Source: Paludisphaera rhizosphaerae
GTDB taxonomy: Bacteria > Planctomycetota > Planctomycetia > Isosphaerales > Isosphaeraceae
Assembly (NCBI RefSeq): GCF_011065895.1
Contig: NZ_JAALCR010000012.1
Coordinates: forward strand, 62,001-126,000
DNA: 64,000 bases
Direction: 5' to 3'
Under the pieces are notes generated by a model. That model made no database searches and had not been told where the DNA came from. It was given only the letters and a program-made list of their open reading frames with translations. This document shows positions 35,636 through 44,284 of this stretch, one piece after another (position 1 is the first letter of the stretch; the number at the start of each line of letters is the position of its first letter). The position numbers were made by a program, and so were the translations under genes.

Positions 35636-36616
35636 TCAACGCCTCGCGCCGGCTTCCAGAAATACCGGCGCGAGGTCTTTTTTATATCCGCCGACGCCCG
35701 AGTTGTTGGGCTCGTAGGATTCGACCGGTTCGGCCTTCACGCCGCCGGCGGGGATCTCGGACTCGCGCCCGAGCGCCCAGAAGACGCCGTTGAGGGCGAG
35801 CTTCCGCATCGACTCGGCCTTGAAATCGAACGGATGGCCGAGGGTCGTGAAGAAAACGCGGGCCGGCTTGCCCGATGAGCCAGTGTAGGTCTTGGTCCAG
35901 GCGACCGGCTGGACGTCTGGGAAGCGCGACAGCTCCTTGGCGTGGCTGGATTTCAGCGCCTTGCCTGTCAACAGCTTGGTGCACTCGCCCGACAGCGAGT
36001 CCCCGCCCCCCTCGACGTGGTACAGCCACGAGTAAGTCTCGAACGGCGAAACCCCGCGCAGGATGGGGTGGCCCGACTCGGCGGGGTTGATCGAGACGGC
36101 GGTCAGCATCTCCTTGCCGTCGCCGAAGTGGCCGTGGTGGGTGATCCACTTCTGTCCGAAGATCTTCCGCTCCCAGGCCTCGTTCATCTCAGCCGAATGG
36201 GGGCCGTTGGGGTATTTGAAGGCGTGCGAGGCTGTGCGGAAACCCATCATCGGCCGGCCGCTCTCCGCGTACGCCTTGATTCGATCGAGTTGGTCGTCGG
36301 GCAGCTTGCGAAACCTCGTGTACATCACGACGAGGTCGGCGTCGTCGAGCGCCTCAAGGCCGGCGATGTTCGTCAGCGTGTTCGGGTCGATCTTCCCCTT
36401 GTCGTCGATCGCGTAGCAGACCGACACGCGGAAGCCGTGCGAGTCCTTAAGGATCTTCGCCAGCATCGGCAACGATTCCTCGCTGCGATACTCCTCATCC
36501 CCTGTGATGAACACGACGTGCGGCGGCTTCTTCTCCTGCGCCTGAGCCGAGGCGGTCAGGCCGACGAGGAGGATGCCCAGAAGGAGACGAGTTCGACGGA
36601 ACGGGGCCGGCGTCAT
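35636..36616 (-). CDS. Secreted ThuA-like protein, 326 aa
   Basis: The signal peptide spans residues 1-27 (MTPAPFRRTRLLLGILLVGL, ending AQAQ). The glutamine-amidotransferase-like fold of ThuA is recognised from HVVFITGDEEYRSEESLPMLAKIL, DDADLVVMYTRFRKLPDDQL, GRPMMGFRTASHAF, and the closing VFFTTLGHPFDFKAESMRKLALNGVFWALG. ThuA-like proteins are linked to sugar metabolism; the precise reaction is uncertain. A longer frame to 36937 reads through non-conserved sequence and was rejected. The cation transporter gene lies 113 bases upstream on the same strand. Confidence 0.85.
   Translation of the reverse strand: MTPAPFRRTRLLLGILLVGLTASAQAQEKKPPHVVFITGDEEYRSEESLPMLAKILKDSHGFRVSVCYAIDDKGKIDPNTLTNIAGLEALDDADLVVMYTRFRKLPDDQLDRIKAYAESGRPMMGFRTASHAFKYPNGPHSAEMNEAWERKIFGQKWITHHGHFGDGKEMLTAVSINPAESGHPILRGVSPFETYSWLYHVEGGGDSLSGECTKLLTGKALKSSHAKELSRFPDVQPVAWTKTYTGSSGKPARVFFTTLGHPFDFKAESMRKLALNGVFWALGRESEIPAGGVKAEPVESYEPNNSGVGGYKKDLAPVFLEAGARR
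35642..35683 (+). terminator. Rho-independent terminator inside the end of the convergent gene
   Basis: An 11-base-pair perfect stem (35642-35652 with 35665-35675), a 12-base loop and TCTTTTTT (35676-35683) follow the LEERVVLS gene. The whole element lies in the last 16 codons of the minus-strand ThuA gene, whose stop is at 35636. Confidence 0.88.
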
Positions 36617-36729
36617 GGGGAGGGTCCTCGCGAGGGGCGGCGGTCGGTCTTCGGCACATCCCTTATAAGTCGCCCTGCACGAGGGTTCAACAGGGCCGCG
36701 GCCCCTTCGAGCGAGCATCGAGGACCGAC

Positions 36730-37683
36730 TCAAATCCGACCCGGCTCCTCGCATTCGTGACTGTGGGTGTTGGGGAAGGGCTCCAGGTGGACCAGCACGT
36801 CGCGGACGTTGGGGAATTGCTCCAGCAGCCGATCCTTGACCTGGTGGCCGACCTCGTGCCCCTCGGCCACACTCAGCCCCGCGGGGACCTGGACATGGAT
36901 GTCGACCAGGTGCTCCAACCCCGACTTGCGGACCCACAGCTTGTCCACCCGACGCACCTGGGGAAGTCGACCGGCGGCCTCACGGATCTCGGCGACCAAC
37001 TCGGGCTCGGCCTGGGCGTCCATCAACTCCTGCGCGCTGGAGAGAAGCAGGTGGGTCGCCGAGTAGAGGATCACCCCCACCACGGCAAGGGCCGCGACCC
37101 CGTCCAGAAACGTATATCGCGGACCGAGGATCCGCACCAGCGCCAGGCTGATGAGGACTGCGAGCGCCGATAGCGCGTCGGATCGATGGTCCCAGGCGTT
37201 GGCAATCAGGGCGCTCGACCCCAGCCGCCGACCCAGCCGGATCTTGTACTGATACAGCGCTTCCTTCACAGCCACGTTTCCGCCGGCGATCAAAAGGGTC
37301 CACCAGGGTGGGGTGGCCGCAACCTCGTGGGGGAACGACCAGATCGTGTTCCAGGCCACGAGCAGAGCGGAGACGATCACCAGCACGGCGACGTTCGACC
37401 CGGCGATGGCCTCCGCCCGGGTATGGCCGTAGGGATGTTCGGCGTCGGCCGGCTTCTGGGCGACGTGGAAGGCCGCCAGCACCGCGGTCGACGTGAATAC
37501 GTCCCCCAACGAGTTGACCGCGTCGGAGACCATGGCCAGCGACCCACCGACGAGTCCTCCGACGAGCTTGGCCCCTCCCAAAACCAGATTCACGGCCAGG
37601 CCTAGCCAGGTCGCCGAGACGGCCTCGCCGTACAACCCTCGCTTCGAGTCCTCCACCCCCACCCCCGTCGATCGCGCCTTCAA
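36730..37683 (-). CDS. Cation diffusion facilitator transporter, 317 aa
   Basis: Six membrane spans and a cytoplasmic C-terminal domain (from about residue 225, ending in a His-rich tail NTHSHECEE). The metal site in helix 2 reads N57-S-L-G-D61 and in helix 5 D165-H-R-S-D169. HPYGHTRAEA between helices 2 and 3 is conserved. Zinc exporters usually have His or Asp where N57 sits; Asn there with DxxxD in helix 5 recalls bacterial manganese exporters, so manganese is possible. The start is uncertain: TTG 37683 opens the frame, with GTG codons at 37662 and 37656 as alternatives. Confidence 0.88.
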   Translation of the reverse strand: MKARSTGVGVEDSKRGLYGEAVSATWLGLAVNLVLGGAKLVGGLVGGSLAMVSDAVNSLGDVFTSTAVLAAFHVAQKPADAEHPYGHTRAEAIAGSNVAVLVIVSALLVAWNTIWSFPHEVAATPPWWTLLIAGGNVAVKEALYQYKIRLGRRLGSSALIANAWDHRSDALSALAVLISLALVRILGPRYTFLDGVAALAVVGVILYSATHLLLSSAQELMDAQAEPELVAEIREAAGRLPQVRRVDKLWVRKSGLEHLVDIHVQVPAGLSVAEGHEVGHQVKDRLLEQFPNVRDVLVHLEPFPNTHSHECEEPGRI

Positions 37684-38149
37684 AACAGCCGGCCTGGACC
37701 GGTCCGGCCCACAGGCCGGTTCGGCCTGAGATTCCCCCTACCACCTTCGCAAGATTTCCCTCCCGCATGAACACCCTCCCACTTTTCCTGACCCGCGCCC
37801 CCTAAGCGCGAATCATCCTCCCTCGACTGCGGAGGCGAATCAACACATCGCAACTTCGCACTGCAACTTGCTTACATTCGGACTTATATAAGATTTCCAT
37901 ATTCCGTTTATCTGCACTCGATCATATCCCAAATCCAATGCAACGCCTGCTTGCGAATCGCCATCTGAGGGCGCATCGTAGAGTTGGGAGTGTTCGTGCC
38001 GGTCCGGTGCGGACGACGTCGTTCCAACCAACGTGCGACGGTCCGTCGAAGCGAGACGTAGACCGCTTCCGGGCCGAGGTGGACGAAGCCCTGGGATCGC
38101 GCTTCGTTCTATCGATTCAGGTCCAACGATCCCCAAGGAGCCATTCGCC
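37684..38149. other. 466-base gap with hairpin and A/T-rich patch
   Basis: An inverted repeat (CCGGCCTG at 37689-37696 with CAGGCCGG at 37712-37719) lies next to the transporter start. An A/T-rich stretch at about 37845-37925, including ACTTATATAAGATTTCC, is probably promoter DNA for the small secreted protein at 38150. No gene is supported. Confidence 0.4.
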
Positions 38150-38488
38150 GTGTCTCCTCCTCTCTCCCAATCGTCGATCCTCAGATGGGCGGCCCTCGCC
38201 TTGCTGGGGGGTGCAGCCTTGCTGGCCGCGGCAAACGCGCAAGGCGTCTCGGTCTCGCCGTACATTTATGGTTACGGGCCTCAGGGCCTGGGGTATTACC
38301 TCGTCCCGAGCGCGACGGCCCCCATGGCGCCTGCGGCCGCTGCGCCGGCCTCCCCACCGAGATTGACAGCCCCCTCGTCGACCGTTCGGACCTCCGGGAG
38401 CGGCGGCAGCGTGGGCCCAGGGGCGCGGAACTGGGCAACCGGAAACCGCGTCCCATCACACCGCCCCTGGCTGCGTTCCCGCGGTTGA
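38150..38488 (+). CDS. Small secreted Ala/Pro-rich protein, 112 aa
   Basis: GTG 38150 has AAGGAG nine bases upstream. The product has a clear signal peptide (SSILRWAALALLGGAALLAA, ending ANAQG) and a short mature part. That part begins VSVSPYIYGYGPQGLGYYLV and continues Ala/Pro/Ser-rich, then Gly/Arg-rich. It seems disordered and has no known domain. The TPR gene follows 71 bases on. Confidence 0.6.
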   Translation: MSPPLSQSSILRWAALALLGGAALLAAANAQGVSVSPYIYGYGPQGLGYYLVPSATAPMAPAAAAPASPPRLTAPSSTVRTSGSGGSVGPGARNWATGNRVPSHRPWLRSRG

Positions 38489-38559
38489 CCGTCGAGGAAC
38501 GAGCAGGCCTGCATCCTGATGAATTCATCAATCCGACGTCGAATGAGGAGAAGCCCGGG

Positions 38560-39624
38560 ATGATACCCACGAGAATGACTTGGACTGCAGCCGTCGCGCT
38601 GGCCGCGGCGGTCGTCGCCGGGCCCACGGCCCGCGCCGACTGGAAGGCGGAGTTGGAGGCCGGCTGGGCGGCGTATAAGGAAGGCCGGATCGAAGTCGCG
38701 GAAGGCCTGTTGAAGTCGGCCCTTGTGCAGGCCCGGACGTTTGGTGAGAACGACCCTCGGCTGGCCGTGACCCTCCACCACCTGGCCTGGGTCTACTGCG
38801 CCGAAGGCCGCTGCGACGAGGCCGAGCCGCTCGCGAAGGAAGTCCTGGCGATCGCCGAGAAGATCGTCGCCAACGACCCCAAGCCGATGGCCGAGGCATT
38901 GAACACTCTGGCCGCCGTCTATGACGAGGCCGGCAAGCCGGCGATGGCCCAGCCGCTCTACGTCCGCTGCCTGGCCGAGGTCGAGAAGGCGGACGGTCCC
39001 GAGAGCGCCGGAGCCGCCGCGGCGATCGACAACCTGGCGGCCGTCGATCACGCCCTTGGCCAGTACGACGAGGCCGAGGCCCTTTACAAGAAAGCTCTGG
39101 GCATTCGCGAGAAGCTCGCCGGCGCGGACCCGCTCGACCTGACGGCCACGCTCCACAACCTGGGGCAGCTTTACATCGACCGCAAGAACTACGCCGCGGC
39201 CGAGCCGTTGCTGAAGCAGGCGCTGGAGATCAACGACGCCGCTCGCCCCGCCGGCCACCCAGAGCTGGCCGCCGCCCTCGAAGCCCTGGGCTGGCTCTAC
39301 GCCCTCAGCGGCCGCGCCGCCGAGGCCGAGCCCCTCTTGAAGCGGGCACTGGCTCTCTACGAAGCCGACCTGGGCAAGGAGCATCCCCACGTGGCCCGCT
39401 GCGCCGGGGAGTTGGGCCGCACCTGCCTGGTACAGGGTCACCAGCAAGAGGCCGAATCCTGCTGCAAGCAGGCCGTCGCCATCCTGGAGAAGGCCCAGGG
39501 CGATCCCCTCGACCTGGCCGTCGCCCTGGACGACTACGCCGCCGCCCTCAAAACCGCCGGCCGCGTCAATGAAGCCGCCGCGCTGGAAGCCCGCGCCGCC
39601 TCGATCCGCGCCGGAGGGAAGTGA
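38560..39624 (+). CDS. Secreted tetratricopeptide-repeat protein, 354 aa
   Basis: ATG 38560 follows AGGAG by nine bases; the frame is open earlier but without features. The signal peptide ends near residue 26 (VAGPTARAD). At least six TPR units of the kinesin-light-chain type follow, each about 42 residues, recognisable by repeated A-x-x-L-N-L-A-x-x-Y and EAE-L-KAL patterns, e.g. LGQYDEAEALYKKALGIREK and LSGRAAEAEPLLKRALALYE. It is likely a periplasmic scaffold for protein-protein contacts. Confidence 0.87.
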   Translation: MIPTRMTWTAAVALAAAVVAGPTARADWKAELEAGWAAYKEGRIEVAEGLLKSALVQARTFGENDPRLAVTLHHLAWVYCAEGRCDEAEPLAKEVLAIAEKIVANDPKPMAEALNTLAAVYDEAGKPAMAQPLYVRCLAEVEKADGPESAGAAAAIDNLAAVDHALGQYDEAEALYKKALGIREKLAGADPLDLTATLHNLGQLYIDRKNYAAAEPLLKQALEINDAARPAGHPELAAALEALGWLYALSGRAAEAEPLLKRALALYEADLGKEHPHVARCAGELGRTCLVQGHQQEAESCCKQAVAILEKAQGDPLDLAVALDDYAAALKTAGRVNEAAALEARAASIRAGGK

Positions 39625-39895
39625 CCTGAGATCTGAAGACTTCCGAATGAAGGTCGACGAAGCATCGGGGAGGATTCTTGTGGGTTGGCCGCCGTGGTGA
39701 AGCTCGCCGAGGCCCTCGCCGCCCACGACCGCCGGCCTCCCCACATATCCTCTAATCTCAGGTCCCCGCGCGCCTGACCGCGCCACGGGAGCCCTCATTG
39801 ACGTTCGCGCATGGAGCGAGGCGGCGGAGGTGAATGCCCGCGCCGCCCCGTATTCAAATCGTCGTTTCACGACGTGGAAAGAAGGAAGCCGGATC

Positions 39896-40588
39896 TCAGC
39901 CCCTGCGGCGGGATCGGCGGAGAGCGGAGATTGCGGCCGCTGCCGAAGCCACCCCGGCGAGAGCCAGCGAGGAGGGTTCGGGAACGGTGGTGACGCTGAT
40001 GTTGTCCACCTCGAAAATCGTGCCGGAACCGCTGCCGCCGTTCGAGAAGACGAGGCTGGTGATCCTCTCGCCGACGACCGATGTGGTGAGATTCACATAG
40101 ACGTATTGCTCGCCGGTGTTCCGACCCGAAGGCGGATTCGGATTGCCGTAATAGGCGCTGGCGGTCGGCAGATCGGCCCGGGTGAGGGTTCTCGAGCCGA
40201 GCGTCGTGTTGACCGTCAGGGAGTTGTTGTTGTCGGCCGCGGACCACCAGAGCCCGACGTACTCCTGACTGTAATAGAGGGTCAGAGTCACCGGATTGCC
40301 GCCGGTGATCCCCAGGTAGTTCCCAACGCCTCCCGCCCCACCGTACTGGTCGGCCGACATGACCTGCATGCCCGACGAGGTCAGCGTCCCCACGGCCGTG
40401 GAGAGCGTCGTATACGTGTTGGGCGTGATGCTGTTGAACATCTCGGTCGCGGCCCCGGCCATGCTCGTCGTCTGGACTCCGGCGGCCGAAGGGGTGATGA
40501 TCACGCCCGCGGACGCCGACTTCGCGCTGACCCCGATCACTGCCGCCGCGGCCACGCCCCATCGCATGGCATTCACAATGAGTGACAT
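39896..40588 (-). CDS. PEP-CTERM sorting-domain protein, 230 aa
   Basis: A signal peptide (residues about 8-27, WGVAAAAVIGVSAKSASA) begins the protein. It ends with VPEPSSLALAG, a hydrophobic helix and the basic tail RRSRRRG, the tripartite signal read by the exosortase/PEP-CTERM system. The body is Thr/Ser/Asn-rich beta structure, with TEMFNSITPNTYTTLSTAVG and FSNGGSGSGTIFEVDNISV, resembling secreted proteins that bind extracellular matrix. AAGGATG precedes the ATG by eight bases. No exosortase gene is in view. Confidence 0.88.
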   Translation of the reverse strand: MSLIVNAMRWGVAAAAVIGVSAKSASAGVIITPSAAGVQTTSMAGAATEMFNSITPNTYTTLSTAVGTLTSSGMQVMSADQYGGAGGVGNYLGITGGNPVTLTLYYSQEYVGLWWSAADNNNSLTVNTTLGSRTLTRADLPTASAYYGNPNPPSGRNTGEQYVYVNLTTSVVGERITSLVFSNGGSGSGTIFEVDNISVTTVPEPSSLALAGVASAAAAISALRRSRRRG

Positions 40589-40936
40589 GACAACATCCTT
40601 ACTACATGAAAAATGAGGCGGTCGGCCCCGGTGGGGGGCGCCGCGGCGCGGACGACTAGATTGTGTTCGGAACGGCGATCCGTCTCGGCATCGACCGTAT
40701 CTGCCGCCGCGCCGCGGCCCTCCACCGGGACGCCGTCACTTGGCTCTGCTGCGTCGCTGACGACATGATTAGGGCATACGCCCGGCTATGTGGCGGCTCG
40801 TTGCGGCTTATCCACGCCGCCGGTCCGCCATGATGCACCGCCGCCACGGCGCGTCGTTTCAGCAGAGCTTGACGATTCCGGAACGACGCATATCATCCAG
40901 GCCTCTGTGTTCAGCCGCGCGGGATGGAGGTGGGCC
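40589..40936. other. 348-base gap upstream of a tiny lipoprotein
   Basis: It separates the minus-strand PEP-CTERM gene from the plus-strand lipoprotein. A 63-codon minus frame at 40656-40847 has shadow-like composition (Arg/Ser/Pro) and no ribosome binding site. No clear promoter or repeat was recognised. Confidence 0.35.
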
Positions 40937-41122
40937 GTGAGACGACTGATCCTCTTGCTGGCGGCCGTGATCGCCCTGACCGGCTGCACGACGACGGGCC
41001 CGAACGGACAGCCGGAGGCGGACTACAGCCTTCTGCGGGGGGCCTTCTCGGGGGCGAACTGGGGGGCGTGGACGCCCGAGTTTCCGCCGGATGGGACGGC
41101 AGACCAGTGTTCGCATCGCTGA
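40937..41122 (+). CDS. Very small lipoprotein, 61 aa
   Basis: GTG 40937 has GGAGG six bases upstream. MRRLILLLAAVIALTGC is a textbook lipoprotein signal with the lipobox L-T-G-C17. The 44-residue mature peptide (TTTGPNGQPEADYSLLRGAF onward) is Gly/Trp-rich with no recognised domain. The asparagine synthetase gene starts 70 bases downstream. Confidence 0.68.
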   Translation: MRRLILLLAAVIALTGCTTTGPNGQPEADYSLLRGAFSGANWGAWTPEFPPDGTADQCSHR

Positions 41123-41192
41123 TCGGGCTTCGCGCTGATATCCTGGATGCCGGGCGTCCGATGGAGGAGTTCCCGGCGAAGGGCGGTCGGTC

Positions 41193-43127
41193 ATGTGCGG
41201 CATCTGCGGGGCGGTCTGGGGTGATCCGGGCTCGGCGCTGGGCAACAGCGCGCTGACGGCGATGATGGACCGGATCGTCCATCGCGGGCCCGACGACTCG
41301 GGTCAGTATCTCGACGCCCACGCGGCGTTGGGGTTCCGCAGGCTGTCGATCGTCGACCTCGCAGGCGGGCATCAGCCGCTGTCGAACGAGGACGGTTCGG
41401 TCTGGGTCGTATTCAACGGGGAGATCTACAACTTCCCCGCGCTGCGCCGCCGGCTGGAGGCTCGCGGGCACACGCTCCGCTCGACGGGCGATACGGAGAC
41501 CCTCGTCCACCTTTACGAGGACGAGGGCCCGCGCATGTTCGAGCTGCTCCGGGGCATGTTCGCCCTGGCGATCTGGGACGCCCCCCGGCGGACCCTGCTG
41601 CTGGGTCGCGACCGTCTCGGCCAGAAGCCGTTGCTCTACCGCGAGCACGCCGGCCGTCTCACGTTCGCCAGCGAGTTGAAGTCGCTGCTCGCCTTGCCGG
41701 AGGCCGAGGCGCCACGACGCCTCGATCCGGTAGCCGTCGACCAGTTCCTCGCGTTCGGATACGTCCCCCAGCCCCGGACGATCCTTGAAGGCGTGAAGAA
41801 ACTGCCCCCCGCGCATTACGCCGTCTGGCATGAAGGCAAGCTGAAGGTCGAGCGTTACTGGAGCCCCGACTGGAACGCCGAGCGCCGGCGGTCGTTCCAG
41901 GAGGACGCCGACGAGCTGCGCGCGACCCTTGACGACGCGGTCCGCGAGCAGATGGTCGCCGACGTTCCGCTGGGGGCCTTCCTCTCGGGCGGGATCGACT
42001 CGACGATCATCGTCGGCCTGATGCAGCGGGCGTCGTCGCGGCCGGTGAAGACGTTCGCCATCGGCTTCCCGGACGCCGCCTACGACGAGACGGCCTTCGC
42101 CGAGGCCGCCGCCAAGGCCATCGGCACGGAGCATCATACGTTTATCGTCGAACCGAAGGCGTGGGAGACCCTTCCCGCTCTGGCCTGGCAGTTCGACGAG
42201 CCGTTCGCCGATAGTTCGGCTCTGCCCACCTGGCACGTCGCCCACGAAACGCGTCGCGAGGTCACGGTGGCACTCACCGGCGACGCCGGCGACGAGCTCT
42301 TCGGCGGCTACGACCGCTACCGCGCCCTCGCCCTCACTGAGATGTTCCAGCGCCTCCCCGCCGGCCCCCGGAAAGTCCTCGCCGGCGCGATGACCCGGCT
42401 GCTGCCGCGATCGGGGAAGGCGAAGTCGCGTCTGCGGGCCCTGGAGCGGATCGCCGAGCGGATCGATCAGCCCGCGTCGTTGCGTTATCTGGGCTGGATG
42501 GCGACGTTCGATGAGGACCAACGCTTGCTGCTCTACGACGACAGCCAGCTCGACCGCCTGGCCTCCACGGCGGCATCGCTCTCCGATCCCGAATCCGTCG
42601 ACCCGTCCGTCCTTCAGGCTCGCGCGTTGGCCGCGTCCGGTGGGCGTGACGTGGTCACCCAGGCGATGATCGCCGACGTGCTCACCTACCTCCCCGGCGA
42701 CCTCCTCTACAAGGTGGACATGGCCAGCATGGCCCACAGCCTGGAATGCCGGGGACCGTTTCTGGACCATCGGGTCGTCGAACTGGCCGCGGCGATGCCC
42801 CTGGACCGCAAGCTCCGGCTGCGGCCGGGACGGTCCAAGGTCGTCCTCAAGCGGGCGTTCGCCGACCTCATCCCCGAGCCGATCAGCACGCGTCGCAAGA
42901 TGGGCTTCGGCGTCCCGGTCGGCCGCTGGTTCCGCGACGAACTCCACGCCGAGCTTTCCGCGATCCTCCTCGACCCGATCGCCCTCGCCCGCGGCCTCTT
43001 CCGGCCCGAGCGGATCCAGGCCCTGATCGACGAACACGTCTCCGGCCGCCGTGAACACGGCCACCGCCTCTGGGCCCTAGTGATGCTGGAACTCTGGATG
43101 CGGAATTACCTGGATCGTGCTGCTTGA
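41193..43127 (+). CDS. asnB: Asparagine synthetase (glutamine-hydrolysing), 644 aa
   Basis: The N-terminal Ntn glutaminase domain starts MCGICGAVWG with catalytic C2 and contains RIVHRGPDDSG, GFRRLSIVDL and VVFNGEIYNF. The C-terminal synthetase domain has the pyrophosphate loop FLSGGIDSTII (about residue 265), TGDAGDELFGGYDRY, and VDMASMAHSLECRGPFLD near residue 510. The length suits the bacterial AsnB class that includes members modifying cell-wall or secondary-metabolite substrates. Ordinary asparagine synthesis is the simplest reading. Confidence 0.95.
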   Translation: MCGICGAVWGDPGSALGNSALTAMMDRIVHRGPDDSGQYLDAHAALGFRRLSIVDLAGGHQPLSNEDGSVWVVFNGEIYNFPALRRRLEARGHTLRSTGDTETLVHLYEDEGPRMFELLRGMFALAIWDAPRRTLLLGRDRLGQKPLLYREHAGRLTFASELKSLLALPEAEAPRRLDPVAVDQFLAFGYVPQPRTILEGVKKLPPAHYAVWHEGKLKVERYWSPDWNAERRRSFQEDADELRATLDDAVREQMVADVPLGAFLSGGIDSTIIVGLMQRASSRPVKTFAIGFPDAAYDETAFAEAAAKAIGTEHHTFIVEPKAWETLPALAWQFDEPFADSSALPTWHVAHETRREVTVALTGDAGDELFGGYDRYRALALTEMFQRLPAGPRKVLAGAMTRLLPRSGKAKSRLRALERIAERIDQPASLRYLGWMATFDEDQRLLLYDDSQLDRLASTAASLSDPESVDPSVLQARALAASGGRDVVTQAMIADVLTYLPGDLLYKVDMASMAHSLECRGPFLDHRVVELAAAMPLDRKLRLRPGRSKVVLKRAFADLIPEPISTRRKMGFGVPVGRWFRDELHAELSAILLDPIALARGLFRPERIQALIDEHVSGRREHGHRLWALVMLELWMRNYLDRAA

Positions 43128-43256
43128 GAGCCATGGACCGAGGGAAATCCGAGGGCGATCGGCAGGTCGTCTCAAACAAAACGAGTTCTGGCACGTCTAA
43201 CCCGTGAGACGAAGTCCCCATCGCCGATTCATGTCCCCAAGCGAGGGTCGACGACC

Positions 43257-44180
43257 ATGCGGATGTTCACGGCTTGCCTGTTGACGACGGCAGCGCTGCC
43301 CGTCGCGGGCTGCGGCGAAGTCCCAAGCCAATCAAGCGTCGCTTCCAGATCGTTCGTGGCCCCAGCCAGCGCTCCCGCTCCCGACGCCGCGCCCAGCGGC
43401 GGGATGATGGGCGAGACAGGCCGCGAGGAGGCGTCATCGGCCGCCGCGCCTGCGGGCGTCTCGAGGAAGGTGATCTATGACGCCACGCTCGACCTGGCGG
43501 TCGACGAGTTGGATCGGGCCTCGGCGAAGGTCGGCGAACTCGTCGCCTCGTCGGGAGGGTACATTGCCGAGGAGACCATGACAGGCTCGCCAGGCTCGAC
43601 CCGGTCGCAATTCTGGCGGCTGCGGATCCCGGTCGACGGTTTCGACGGCTTCGTGAAGTCGGTCATGGCCCTGGGCGAGTTGGTCCAGTTCAGCCGCAAG
43701 TCGCAGGACGTGACGGCGGAATATTACGACGTCGAGGCCCGGATCAAGAACAAGCAAATCCAGGAGCAGACTCTCAACAAGATCCTCCAGGAGCGTTCCG
43801 GGCAGCTTGAGGAGGTCCTCAAGGTTGAGGTGGAGCTGTCGCGAGTCCGGGGCGAGATCGAGCAGATGCAGGGCCGGCTGCGGGTGCTCCAGAACCTCTC
43901 GTCGCTGGCCACGTTGACGCTCACCCTCCGCGAACGCGACCGCTTTCAGCCCCCCGCGCCGGTGGTCGCCGATTTCAGCACGCAGGTCGCCCGGACCTGG
44001 TACGGATCGGTGGAGCGAATGACAGACGCGGTCAAGGGGTTGATCCTGTTCGCCGTGTCCGTGGCGGTCTGGCTCCCGCTCTGGCTCGTCGGACTGGGGG
44101 TCGCGTTGATCGGCCTGCGGGTCGTCAACCGGTTGCGACCGTTCTTCAAGGCCCAGCAGGTCCCGTCGGCCGAGAGATGA
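43257..44180 (+). CDS. DUF4349 lipoprotein with C-terminal membrane helix, 307 aa
   Basis: The signal MRMFTACLLTTAALPVAGC ends in lipobox V-A-G-C19. An Ala/Ser/Pro-rich spacer (20-67) leads to the DUF4349 core: VIYDATLDLAVDELDRASAKVGELVASSGGYI, IPVDGFDGFVKSVMALGELV, and a coiled-coil from about 158 (AEYYDVEARIKNKQIQEQTL ... EVELSRVRGEIEQMQGRL). Residues 256-290 (a long hydrophobic stretch from ILFAVSVAVWLPLWL) form the membrane helix. The family has no settled function. Confidence 0.87.
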   Translation: MRMFTACLLTTAALPVAGCGEVPSQSSVASRSFVAPASAPAPDAAPSGGMMGETGREEASSAAAPAGVSRKVIYDATLDLAVDELDRASAKVGELVASSGGYIAEETMTGSPGSTRSQFWRLRIPVDGFDGFVKSVMALGELVQFSRKSQDVTAEYYDVEARIKNKQIQEQTLNKILQERSGQLEEVLKVEVELSRVRGEIEQMQGRLRVLQNLSSLATLTLTLRERDRFQPPAPVVADFSTQVARTWYGSVERMTDAVKGLILFAVSVAVWLPLWLVGLGVALIGLRVVNRLRPFFKAQQVPSAER

Positions 44181-44284
44181 CCGCCGCGGATGCACTTCGT
44201 TGACCGGGGTCGTCGGCGTCCTTATGATCGCGCTCCCGCGACGGGACTGAGATCGCGGAGACCCGAGCAGCGGGGGAGACTTCC

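Noticed and set aside
40656-40847. 63-codon minus-strand frame in a gap
   Set aside because: No ribosome binding site, no hydrophobic or conserved segment.
40911-43064. 717-codon minus-strand frame opposite asnB
   Set aside because: Antisense to an unmistakable asparagine synthetase; composition typical of a high-GC shadow.
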